Assembly (NCBI GenBank): GCA_023417775.1
Contig: JAEZEJ010000097.1
Location: 4,532-68,531 of the forward strand
DNA from: Actinomycetes bacterium
GTDB lineage: Bacteria > Actinomycetota > Actinomycetes > Propionibacteriales > Nocardioidaceae
Length of the DNA stretch: 64,000 nucleotides
Direction of reading: 5' to 3'
Positions 45,671 through 53,618 of the stretch are shown piece after piece (positions within the stretch are counted from its first letter, which is position 1; each line of letters begins with the position of its first letter). Below the pieces are notes generated by a model that was not told where the DNA came from, ran no database searches, and saw only the letters and a list, made by a program, of their open reading frames with translations. The translations under genes and the position numbers were made by a program.

Positions 45671-46518
45671 GCGGGGGCGTGGTGGGACGATGCCGTCGAG
45701 TTCGCGACCGGTGGCGGCGGGTGGTCGGGCGGCAGCGGGTACACGGTCGGGGAGCCGGTGACGGGGTCGGGAGCGACGAGACACGGCAGATCGAAGACCG
45801 TGCCCACCAGCTCGGCGGTGATGACGTCTCCGGGTGCGCCGGTGGTGACGACCCGGCCCTCCTTCATGACGATCAGGTGGTCGGCGTAGCGGGCGGCCTG
45901 GTTGAGGTCGTGGAGCACCGCGACGAGGGTCTTGTGCTGGTCGTGGAGCGTCCGGAGGAGTTCCAGCAGCTGGTACTGGTGGGCGATGTCGAGGAAGGTC
46001 GTCGGCTCGTCGAGCAGCATGATCGGGGTCTGCTGAGCCAACAGCATCGCGACCCAGACGCGTTGACGCTGACCACCGGACAGCTCGTCGACGTAGCGTC
46101 CGGACAGCTCGTCGACATGGGTGGCCGCCATGGCCTCGGCCACCGCGGCCTCGTCCTCGGGGCGCCACTGCTGGATCAGCGACTGGTAGGGCGCGCGTCC
46201 ACGGGCCACCAGATCGGCCACGCGGATGCCGTCGGGTGCCAGCGAGGTCTGTGGCAGCAGTCCGAGCCGGCGGGCGACCTCCTTGGAGCGGTACCGGTGG
46301 ATCTCCTTGCCGTCCAGGACCACCTCCCCGGCTGTGGGCGTCAGGATGCGGGCCAGCGCCCGCAGGAGCGTCGACTTGCCGCAGGCATTGGGGCCGATGA
46401 TCGCGGTGAAGGAGCCGTCCGGGATGCCGACCGAGAGGTCGCGCGAGATCGTGCGCCGGTCGTAGCCGATCGTCACCTGGTCGGCGGCGATGCGGGACGT
46501 GGGAGAGGTGGAGTTCAT
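45667..46518 (-). CDS. ferric siderophore ABC importer ATPase (FecE/FepC-like)
   Basis: A 283-residue ATPase with Walker A GPNACGKST, signature ELSGGQRQRVW, Walker B IMLLDEPTTFLD and switch histidine VLHDLNQAARYAD. The family powers uptake of ferric siderophores through a FecCD permease. The last ~30 residues are Pro/His-rich and variable. The stop overlaps the start of the ABC half-transporter at 45670. The permease gene ends 15 bases upstream. Confidence 0.92.
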   Translation of the reverse strand: MNSTSPTSRIAADQVTIGYDRRTISRDLSVGIPDGSFTAIIGPNACGKSTLLRALARILTPTAGEVVLDGKEIHRYRSKEVARRLGLLPQTSLAPDGIRVADLVARGRAPYQSLIQQWRPEDEAAVAEAMAATHVDELSGRYVDELSGGQRQRVWVAMLLAQQTPIMLLDEPTTFLDIAHQYQLLELLRTLHDQHKTLVAVLHDLNQAARYADHLIVMKEGRVVTTGAPGDVITAELVGTVFDLPCLVAPDPVTGSPTVYPLPPDHPPPPVANSTASSHHAPA

Positions 46519-46533
46519 GATCGTCTCGTTCGC

Positions 46534-47625
46534 TCAGGCGGTGGGGTTCTGGTGGCGGCGGGCTTCGTGGACGAGCAGCCAGATCAGGTAGACGCCGCCC
46601 ACGCAGACGGTGATGAGGCCGACCGGGACGGTGCGGTAGAAGCTCGCGACCACGAGGGACAGGAGCTGGGCGCTCATCAACAGCGTCGCGCCCATCGCGG
46701 CGGCGGACAGCAGGCTGACCCCGGGGGAGCGGGTGAGGCGCCGGGCGATCTGCGGGGCGACGAGGGCGATGAAGCCGAGGGGGCCGGCGGCCGCCGTCAC
46801 GAGCGCGGTCGTGGCGACGCCGACGACGATGAGCGCCAGGCGAGCTGCCCCCACCCGGGTGCCCTGGGTGACGGCGGCGTCGTCGCCGAGCTCGAGTCGC
46901 CGCAGGGCGGGGGCGAGCAGCAGGGAGCAGACCACGATGACGGCGAAGATCATGAGTGCCGGCACCATGCTGGACCAGGTGACGCGGGAGACGGAGCCGG
47001 CTCCCCAGAATCCGACGGCCATGGCGTCGTCGATGTCGGCTCGCGTGATGAGATAGCTGTTGATCGAGCCGAGCATCGCCGAGACGCCGATGCCGACGAT
47101 GATGAGCCGGAAGCCCTGGACCCCCTGCCGGTAGGCCAGCACGTAGACGACGAAGGCGGTCAGGATGCCGCCGATGATCGCCGCTGAGGCGAGCGTCCAG
47201 TAGTCGCGCGTGCCCAGCAGGAGCATCACGACCACGACGGCGGTGTACGACCCGGCGTCGAAGCCGATGACATCGGGTGAGCCCAGCGGGTTGCGGGTCA
47301 GCGACTGGAAGATCGCTCCGCCGATGCCGAGGACGGCGCCGAACACGATCGCGGCCATGATGATGGGCAGCCGCCATTCGAGGACGATCTTGCGGTGGAA
47401 GCTCTGCCCGCCGCCGGTCACGGTGGTGACCACCTCATCGAGGGTCAGCGGGTAGTCGCCGAAACGCAGCGCCACGATGCCGAGCGCTATCGAGAGGAGG
47501 AGCAGGAACGACGAGACGACGATGATCCGTACCGGCACGCGGGCCGAGAACCAGCGGGTCCGGATGCTGCGGGTGGCGTAGCCGAAGTCGACGGGCGGGA
47601 CGTCCTGCCTCCTGAGGATGCTCAC
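46534..47625 (-). CDS. ferric siderophore ABC permease (FecD/FepG-like)
   Basis: A 363-residue FecCD-family permease. The GTG at 47625 overlaps the stop of the other permease (GTGA); a longer frame only shadows it. The typical motif GAVLGIGGAIFQSLTRNPLGSPDVIGFDAGSY and the coupling region GPLGFIALVAPQIARRLTRSPG (contact with the ATPase) are present, with about ten membrane segments. It forms the importer with the genes at 47622 and 45667. Confidence 0.92.
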   Translation of the reverse strand: MSILRRQDVPPVDFGYATRSIRTRWFSARVPVRIIVVSSFLLLLSIALGIVALRFGDYPLTLDEVVTTVTGGGQSFHRKIVLEWRLPIIMAAIVFGAVLGIGGAIFQSLTRNPLGSPDVIGFDAGSYTAVVVVMLLLGTRDYWTLASAAIIGGILTAFVVYVLAYRQGVQGFRLIIVGIGVSAMLGSINSYLITRADIDDAMAVGFWGAGSVSRVTWSSMVPALMIFAVIVVCSLLLAPALRRLELGDDAAVTQGTRVGAARLALIVVGVATTALVTAAAGPLGFIALVAPQIARRLTRSPGVSLLSAAAMGATLLMSAQLLSLVVASFYRTVPVGLITVCVGGVYLIWLLVHEARRHQNPTA

Positions 47626-48680
47626 AGGCCGCTCGCCTTGCTGCGCCGGACCAGCAGGATCAGCACGGGGGCGCCGACGACGGCCGTGACGATGCCGACC
47701 TCGATCTCGCCGGGGCGGCCGATCACGCGGCCGATGACATCGGACAGGAGTACGAGGACGGGCGCCGCGAGCGCGGAGTAGGCGATGACCCAGCGCTGGT
47801 CCGGTCCGGTGAACCAGCGCACGATGTGGGGCACCATTAGCCCGACGAAGCCGATGCCCCCGGTCAGCGCCGTACCGCCGCCGGCGAGCAGGGTGACCGC
47901 GATGATGCCGAGCACACGGGTGCGCAGGATGCTCGTGCCGAGCGAGGCGGCGAGGTCGTCGCCGAGGGCGATCGAGTTCAGGGCGCCCGCCAGCGCGAGG
48001 GCCAGCAGGATGCCGGCGATGAGGAACGGGAACACGTGCCACGTGTCCTGGAGGTTGGTCCCGCTGATCGAGCCGACCCCCCATCGACGCAGACGCTGGA
48101 AGGTGTCGGGGTCGATCAGCGTCAGGAAGGTTCCGACACCGCCGAGTACGGCGGCCAGCGCGACGCCGGCGAGCACGAGCGTGATCGGTGAGACCGAGCC
48201 GCCTCCCGCGGCGCCGATGACGTAGACGATCACGGTGGCGAATGCGGCACCGAGGAAGGCGAACCAGACGTAGCCCTGCGTGCTCGTGACACCGAAGATG
48301 CCGACGCCGAGGGTCACGGCGAACCCGGCACCTGCGTTGACACCGAGGATGCCGGGGTCCGCCAGCGGGTTGCGGGTCAGCGCCTGGATCAAGGCGCCCG
48401 CGACGCCGAAGGCCGCGCCCACGATGATGCCGACGGCGGTCCGCGGGATCCGCAGTGACCACACGATGATCGACGCATCGGTGTCGTCGTGCGCCCAGAG
48501 TCCGCGCCAGACCGCGTCGAGCGGCAGCGGGTTGGCGCCGTACATGAGGCTCAGGGCGATCGCGACCACGAGAGCCGCGAGGATCGCCAGCAGCCCGAGG
48601 GCTCGGCGGCGGTGCAGCGAGCCCTCGGGCCGTTCGTCCCGGTCGGTGTCTGCGACCGGGACGATCGTGCGGGTGGTCAT
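47622..48680 (-). CDS. ferric siderophore ABC permease (FecC/FepD-like)
   Basis: A 352-residue FecCD-family permease; the ATG at 48680 (MTTRTIVPVADTD) is chosen because upstream sequence belongs to the binding-protein gene. The motif GAAFGVAGALIQALTRNPLADPGILGVNAGAGF and the coupling region GGIGFVGLMVPHIVRWFTGPDQR are present. It lies 13 bases after the first binding-protein gene and is coupled to the second permease. Confidence 0.92.
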   Translation of the reverse strand: MTTRTIVPVADTDRDERPEGSLHRRRALGLLAILAALVVAIALSLMYGANPLPLDAVWRGLWAHDDTDASIIVWSLRIPRTAVGIIVGAAFGVAGALIQALTRNPLADPGILGVNAGAGFAVTLGVGIFGVTSTQGYVWFAFLGAAFATVIVYVIGAAGGGSVSPITLVLAGVALAAVLGGVGTFLTLIDPDTFQRLRRWGVGSISGTNLQDTWHVFPFLIAGILLALALAGALNSIALGDDLAASLGTSILRTRVLGIIAVTLLAGGGTALTGGIGFVGLMVPHIVRWFTGPDQRWVIAYSALAAPVLVLLSDVIGRVIGRPGEIEVGIVTAVVGAPVLILLVRRSKASGL

Positions 48681-48693
48681 CGGATCGGCATCC

Positions 48694-49758
48694 TCAGCCC
48701 TGCAGTGTCTGCGACAGCAGCGGTGCGAGGGTCTCGGCGAGCTTCGGGGTGCCGAGCGGGTCGTTGTAGGCCATCGGAATGCCGAGCCGGCCGATCTGCT
48801 GTCCATCGTGCTCGAGGGTGACCCGGTCGATGCTGCGCAGGACCAGGAGCTGACCCTCCTGCACCGCCGGGATGCTCTGGAAGAGCGGCGCGTCCAGGAG
48901 GCCGTCGAGGGCCTCCTGTTCGCCGAGGTAGTCCATGACGACGACGATGTCCGCCGATACGTCACCGATCAGCTCGCCGCTGATCAGAGCATCCTTCGTG
49001 TACTGCTCCCCGGCGGGATTGGGTGCGAGTCCCATGTCCTCCAGCATCACCTGGATGCTTCCGCCCGGCGGGTTGGAGTAGTAGACCTCGTCGGCGGCCC
49101 AGAACTCGAGGAAGGCCACGGTCTTGCCGGCGAGCTCGGGGTGGGTGGCGGTGATCTCGGCCATCTGCTCGTCGTAGTCGTCGATGACCGCCGCGGCACG
49201 GTCTTGGAGGTCCAGGGCCTCGCCGAGGAGGGTGATCTGGTCCTGCCAGGACACGCCCGTGGCATCGGGCTCGGGTTGGGAGAGCACCGGTGCGGCCTGC
49301 TCGATCTTCGCGAGATTGTCGAACGGGGTCGGTCCCCACGCCGTCGCGACGACGAGGTCGGCATCGACCTTCGCGACGACCTCGGGAGGCACGGGATCGC
49401 CGCCCCATTCCCAGGTCTCGGGGTCCTCGACCAGCACATCGGACGACCAGGGGACCTGATCGAGGTCGACATCGTGGCTTGCGACCGGTGTCACGCCGAG
49501 GGCCACGAGCAGGCCGAACTCGTAGGAGTCCGCCGCGAGGAGGCGCTCGGGCCGCTCCTCCAAGGTGACCTCACCCCAGCCCGCGTCGATCGTCAGCGGG
49601 TACTCGGTCGTGCCCTCTGCCGCTGGCAGGAGGTGGGAGGAGTCGGCTCGGTCCGTGTCGTCCTCGGCGTTGCTGCCGCAGGCGGCGAGCAGTCCCGAGA
49701 TGAGCAGTGCCGAGGTGGCGAGGAGGGCAGGGCGCAGGCCCCGGTGATGCGTGGTCAT
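48694..49758 (-). CDS. ferric siderophore-binding lipoprotein 1 (FecB/FepB-like)
   Basis: A 354-residue substrate-binding lipoprotein starting MTTHHRGLRPALLATSALL, with lipobox LLAAC. The mature domain is of the helical-backbone (BtuF/FecB) type: YPLTIDAGWGEVTLEERPERLLAADSYEFGLLVALGVTPVA and a C-terminal AYNDPLGTPKLAETLAPLL. It is the binding protein nearest the permease genes. Its first 87 coding bases are almost identical to those of the next paralogue, whereas the mature parts differ strongly. Confidence 0.9.
   Translation of the reverse strand: MTTHHRGLRPALLATSALLISGLLAACGSNAEDDTDRADSSHLLPAAEGTTEYPLTIDAGWGEVTLEERPERLLAADSYEFGLLVALGVTPVASHDVDLDQVPWSSDVLVEDPETWEWGGDPVPPEVVAKVDADLVVATAWGPTPFDNLAKIEQAAPVLSQPEPDATGVSWQDQITLLGEALDLQDRAAAVIDDYDEQMAEITATHPELAGKTVAFLEFWAADEVYYSNPPGGSIQVMLEDMGLAPNPAGEQYTKDALISGELIGDVSADIVVVMDYLGEQEALDGLLDAPLFQSIPAVQEGQLLVLRSIDRVTLEHDGQQIGRLGIPMAYNDPLGTPKLAETLAPLLSQTLQG
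49672..49758 (-). repeat. signal-peptide repeat, copy 1
   Basis: The 87 bp encoding the start of lipoprotein 1 match 50793-50879 (lipoprotein 2) at 86 of 87 positions. Identity ends abruptly after the lipobox cysteine. Confidence 0.85.
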
Positions 49759-49796
49759 ATCTATTCCCTGGTCGACGTGACAGGTGTCGGAGCTCC

Positions 49797-50879
49797 TCAT
49801 CGCGTGCTCGCGACTGTGGCGAGGGCCGGTACGAAGAAGGAGGCGAGGGCCTGGAGCGGGACGGGTCCATTGTCGCCGTTGATCGCCCAGCCGAAGTGAC
49901 CGAAGTCCTCGGCTATCACTTTGTCGCCTATCGTGATGTCGCCGTATCCGTGGGTGACGAGTTCGACGAGACGGCCGGACTTCACCGCATCGAGGTTCTG
50001 GAAGAGCGGCTGGTCGACGAACGCGCGGAACTCATCCGGCGCGTCGCTCGCATCGGTGATCACCACGATGTCCGCCTCGATCGAGCCCACGAGCTCGACG
50101 CTCAGCTCGTCGGTGCCGGCGAAACGGGCGGCATCGGGATTGGGAGGGAAGCCGAGTTCGGTGAAGAGCCGTTCGCTGCCCGAGCCCGGGGTGCTCAGAT
50201 AGGCCGCGCCGTAATCGCCACCCCAGAAGTGCAACAGCGCGATAGTCATGTCCGCGAACTCCGGGTGCTCAGCACGCACGCGCTCGAAGTAGGCGCCATT
50301 GTCGGCGATCACCTGCTCGGCGCGTTCCTGGAGATCGAGCACGAGTCCCAGTTGTCGAATCCGCTCCTGCCAGGTGGGCGTCCCCTCCTCCGTCGGTTCG
50401 GGGCCGACCACGGGCGCCAGGTTCGACAGTTCGTCATAATTGTCCGGTTTGTCGACGACCGAACTGATGACCATCAGATCAGGGTCGGTCGCCGCGATGG
50501 GCTCCAACGGGTAGAGGACCTCGCCGGTGTCCCAGGTCGCCGCGACTTCACCGCGCAGCTGCTTGGTGGTGTAAGCGGTCAGTTCGATGAGTTCGTCGGC
50601 GCCGATCGGGGTGACATCGAGTGCTGCCATGAGGTCGACATCACCGGTCGTGCCGGCGACGATGCGCTCGGGTCGCTCGTCGATCGTGGTCTCGCCCCAC
50701 TGTGTGTCGATGGTGAGTGGATACTGGGTGGTGCCCTCGGCCGGTGGCAGCGACACGGGGGCGAGTTCGGTGCTCTCATTCCCGTTATCGCTGCTGCCGC
50801 AGGCGGCGAGCAGTCCCGAGATGAGCAGTGCCGAGGTGGCGAGGAGGGCAGGGCGCAGGCCCCGGTGATGGGTGGTCAT
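49797..50879 (-). CDS. ferric siderophore-binding lipoprotein 2 (FecB/FepB-like)
   Basis: A 360-residue lipoprotein with the same leader as lipoprotein 1 (MTTHHRGLRP, lipobox LLAAC) and the same fold: EGTTQYPLTIDTQWGETTIDERPERIVAGT, then NLAPVVGPEPTEEGTPTWQERIRQLGLVL. The mature sequence differs enough from its neighbours to suggest a different ligand. It lies 38 bases upstream of lipoprotein 1. Three binding proteins apparently share one FecCDE permease. Confidence 0.9.
   Translation of the reverse strand: MTTHHRGLRPALLATSALLISGLLAACGSSDNGNESTELAPVSLPPAEGTTQYPLTIDTQWGETTIDERPERIVAGTTGDVDLMAALDVTPIGADELIELTAYTTKQLRGEVAATWDTGEVLYPLEPIAATDPDLMVISSVVDKPDNYDELSNLAPVVGPEPTEEGTPTWQERIRQLGLVLDLQERAEQVIADNGAYFERVRAEHPEFADMTIALLHFWGGDYGAAYLSTPGSGSERLFTELGFPPNPDAARFAGTDELSVELVGSIEADIVVITDASDAPDEFRAFVDQPLFQNLDAVKSGRLVELVTHGYGDITIGDKVIAEDFGHFGWAINGDNGPVPLQALASFFVPALATVASTR
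50793..50879 (-). repeat. signal-peptide repeat, copy 2
   Basis: The counterpart of 49672-49758; one mismatch, at position 50871 versus 49750, in the region of the fourth codon. Confidence 0.85.
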
Positions 50880-50915
50880 CGTGTTCTTTCGGGTGAGGGG
50901 AGGGTGGGTCCGGCG

Positions 50916-52001
50916 TCAGGACAGGTCGATGCCCGCGAGCCAGCCGTCGGCGATCTCCTCGGCCGCCCACGGCAGGGCGAGCGAGCTGGCGCCGCGGCGC
51001 AGGACCCAGACCGCGTTGTCGACGAGCTCCCCGTCGGACGTCATCAGCTGATCGGTCGAAGAGTCCTCCTGGAAGACCAGCGACTCGTACTGGCCGCTGG
51101 AGACGGCGGACAGCGCCTGGAACAGCGGCTGGTCCTCGCGGGCCTGGCGGCTCGCCTCGTCCGTGTAGATGGTCAGGAGGACGTCGGCGTCGAGCAGCGC
51201 CTGGTTCTCGTCGGAGACGGTGTCGTCGTCGACGAAGTTCTCGGCGAGCGGGTTGGGGGCGAAGCCGAGATCGAGCATCACGCCCTCGGCCGGACCGCCG
51301 GTGACGGTGTAGTAGGAGACGCCGTACTCGGGCCCGTAGTCATAGGCGATCGTGGCGGTCTTGCCGGCGAACTCCGGGTGAGCCTCCGCGACGGCGGCGA
51401 TGCGGTCGTCCGCATCGGAGACGGCCTGGTCGGCGGCCTCGCTCAGGTCGAGTACTTCGCCGATCTGGCGCTGCGCCTCGCGCCAGTCGAGCTTGTCGCC
51501 GGCGCTCTCCTCCTCGGCCACGTCGACGACCGGTGCGATGTCGGCGAGCTTGTCGAAGTCGGCCTGGCTGGTGATGCTGTTGGTCGCGACGATGAGGTCC
51601 GGCTCGCTCGCGGCGATGGCCTCGAAGTTGAACCCGTCGTCCTCGGGGACCTCGGTCGTGGCGATGCCGTCGAGATAGTCCTGGTCGTTCCAGGGCCACA
51701 TGGTGTCGGCATTGCGCCCGCCGTAGTAGACCGGGGTGACATCGATGGCCTCGAGCGCGTCGAGGTTGGAGGAGAAGCCGATGACGGCGACGCGCTCGGG
51801 ACGTTCGTCCAGCGTCGTCTGGCCGAGCCAGGTGTCGATCGTCAGCGGGTAGTCGGTCGTGCCCTCGGCCTCGGGCAGGGAGACGGAGTCGTCGGACTCA
51901 CTCGTCTCCGAGTCGCTCCCGCATGCTGCTAGGCCGGTCGTGAGGAGCAGGGCGACTGCTGCGCCGAGGGAGCGGCGCAGCGAGGAGGGAGCGGTGGACA
52001 T
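50916..52001 (-). CDS. ferric siderophore-binding lipoprotein 3 (FecB/FepB-like)
   Basis: A 361-residue lipoprotein with its own signal peptide (MSTAPSSLRRSLGAAVALLL, lipobox GLAAC) and a FecB-type mature domain (YPLTIDTWLGQTTLDERPERVAVIGFSSNLDALEAIDVTPVYYGG). It is the first gene of the minus-strand iron operon, with an iron box 46 bases upstream of its start. The order of genes behind it is lipoprotein 2, lipoprotein 1, FecC, FecD, FecE and the two ABC half-transporters, with small gaps or overlaps. Confidence 0.9.
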   Translation of the reverse strand: MSTAPSSLRRSLGAAVALLLTTGLAACGSDSETSESDDSVSLPEAEGTTDYPLTIDTWLGQTTLDERPERVAVIGFSSNLDALEAIDVTPVYYGGRNADTMWPWNDQDYLDGIATTEVPEDDGFNFEAIAASEPDLIVATNSITSQADFDKLADIAPVVDVAEEESAGDKLDWREAQRQIGEVLDLSEAADQAVSDADDRIAAVAEAHPEFAGKTATIAYDYGPEYGVSYYTVTGGPAEGVMLDLGFAPNPLAENFVDDDTVSDENQALLDADVLLTIYTDEASRQAREDQPLFQALSAVSSGQYESLVFQEDSSTDQLMTSDGELVDNAVWVLRRGASSLALPWAAEEIADGWLAGIDLS

Positions 52002-52046
52002 TGCGGCCTTTCACGGAGATGGACAGGAACACGGAGAAGAACTGTC

Positions 52047-52065
52047 TTAGGCTAGCCTTGCCTCT
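52047..52065. promoter_or_regulatory. IdeR/DmdR-type iron box shared by the divergent transport operon and AraC gene
   Basis: TTAGGCTAGCCTTGCCTCT matches about 13 of 19 consensus positions and starts with a TAGGCT that can be a -10 element. It lies between the divergent starts at 52001 (lipoprotein 3) and 52067 (AraC), one base before the latter, so bound repressor could block both. Confidence 0.7.
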
Positions 52066-52066
52066 T

Positions 52067-53599
52067 GTGACTAAGGTGTCCCTAAGCGCCACGTGCTTAG
52101 CCTCGATTCCCGCCTCCCGGCTCGACCCGGTGGTCGATGAGGATGCGCTGCTGCTGTGGGTCCGCGATGGCTCGCTCACCGTGCGTCTCGACTCCGGCGA
52201 GCGGTTCGACGCGAGGGCCGGTCAGGCGGTGTGGATCCCGCCGGCGCTGCGACATTCGGCCGAGACGACCCCGGGGTCGGTGGTGCTGCCCGTGCTCGCC
52301 GAGGCGGCGGAGGTGCCGGACGCGCTGGACCGGCCCTGCGTCGTGGCTGTGCCCTCCAGCTGGCAGGACTGGCTGATGTACCGGGTGGCTCGATGGTTCG
52401 GTTTCTCGAGCGGGGCCAAGCCCGATGGCCGTCGGCTGTTCGACCTGCTCGCCGGAGCCGAGCGGGTTCGCGGCGAGTCGGATGCGCCGCTGCTGCCGAC
52501 GATGCCCCGGTCTCCTGGTGCTAGAGCCGTCGTGGAGCGGCTGCTGGACGATCCGGCCTGCGAGGCCGACCTCGTCGAGCTCGCGGCCGAGGCGGTCGTC
52601 AGCCCCCGGACGCTGCAACGGCAGCTCAAGGAGGAGACGGGGCACGGGCTGGCGCAGTGGCGCACGCTGATCCGGCTCGATGCCGCGGCGCGACTTCTCG
52701 TCCGCGGACGCGATCTGGGGTGGGTGGCTCATCGGGTCGGCTACGCGAGTGTCAGCGGATTCGCCCATGCGTTTGCGGAGCATATGGGGCAGAGCCCGGG
52801 ACGGTTCGCCGCAGGTCACCGCCGCTCGCGGCCCGTGGCTCGTGCGTCGACCGGGGGTGCGCGCCGCGGTGGGGCACTCGTCGCCGTCGCGGTTCCGCCG
52901 GCTGTGCCCGATGTGCCGCCGTCGGGCTGGGTGACGCCGTTCGACAGCGTGCTGTGGATGTATCGGGGATCGGCGCGTGTCGAGGCCGCGGGCACGATCT
53001 CCCGGTTGGAGGCGGGCGATGTGATCTGGCTGCCGCAGGGGGTGGCGCACCGGGTCGAGTTCGCTCCCGGCGCGATCCTGCTTCCGCTCGGCTATCGTCC
53101 GACAGCCCGGCCGGGTCGGATCGAGCCGCCGCGGGTCGTCGAGCTTCCGAGGACGCCGGAGATGGAGACGTTCCTGCTGCATGCGGTGGTGGCCAATCAC
53201 TTCCTGTTACGGCCCCGGGATCACGATCCTCAGGCGTTGTTGTCGCGTCTGCAGGTCATTCCGCCCGATTCGGTGCCGCTGCCGGAGCAGCTCGAGGTGA
53301 TCGTCGTGACCGTGCAGGAGGACCCGTCGGATCCGCGGGGCCTGGTCGACTGGGCGGCTGAGCTCGGTGTCGATGCCGGCGCGTTGGGACGCGAGTTCGC
53401 CGAGATGATGGGGGAGTCGTTCCCTCGGTGGCGGTCGCGGGCGCGGATGACGCGGGCGAGGGCGCTGATGTGGGACGGCCATGCCCCGTCGAGCGTGGCG
53501 CGGCGTGTGGGTTACGCCCATCTGTCGGCGTTCAGCAAGGCGTTCAGCGCCACGCACGGTATCCCGCCGCGGGAGTGGCTACGCCGCGACGCGGGGTGA
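52067..53599 (+). CDS. tandem-duplicated AraC-family regulator
   Basis: A 510-residue protein made of two cupin-plus-AraC units in one chain. Unit 1: a sensor-like part (LLLWVRDGSLTVRLDSGERFDARAGQAVWIPPALRHSAET) and HTH at ~154-251 (LVELAAEAVVSPRTLQRQLKEETG ... VAHRVGYASVSGFAHAFAEHMGQSPGRF). Unit 2: a sensor-like part (~287-370: SVLWMYRGSARVEAAGTISRLEAGDVIWLPQGVAHRVEF) and HTH at ~405-508 (SVARRVGYAHLSAFSKAFSATHGIPPREW). The GTG at 52067 is preferred because it directly follows the iron box; there is no ribosome site. Local iron genes suggest a siderophore-responsive activator of the divergent operon (inference). Confidence 0.8.
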   Translation: MTKVSLSATCLASIPASRLDPVVDEDALLLWVRDGSLTVRLDSGERFDARAGQAVWIPPALRHSAETTPGSVVLPVLAEAAEVPDALDRPCVVAVPSSWQDWLMYRVARWFGFSSGAKPDGRRLFDLLAGAERVRGESDAPLLPTMPRSPGARAVVERLLDDPACEADLVELAAEAVVSPRTLQRQLKEETGHGLAQWRTLIRLDAAARLLVRGRDLGWVAHRVGYASVSGFAHAFAEHMGQSPGRFAAGHRRSRPVARASTGGARRGGALVAVAVPPAVPDVPPSGWVTPFDSVLWMYRGSARVEAAGTISRLEAGDVIWLPQGVAHRVEFAPGAILLPLGYRPTARPGRIEPPRVVELPRTPEMETFLLHAVVANHFLLRPRDHDPQALLSRLQVIPPDSVPLPEQLEVIVVTVQEDPSDPRGLVDWAAELGVDAGALGREFAEMMGESFPRWRSRARMTRARALMWDGHAPSSVARRVGYAHLSAFSKAFSATHGIPPREWLRRDAG

Positions 53600-53618
53600 G
53601 CGCACCGGCTTGGTCGGA

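Noticed and set aside
43934..47377. 1147-codon minus-strand frame as one giant transporter
   Set aside because: Only the part from 45670 onward encodes a protein family; upstream it runs out of frame through fecE and fecD.
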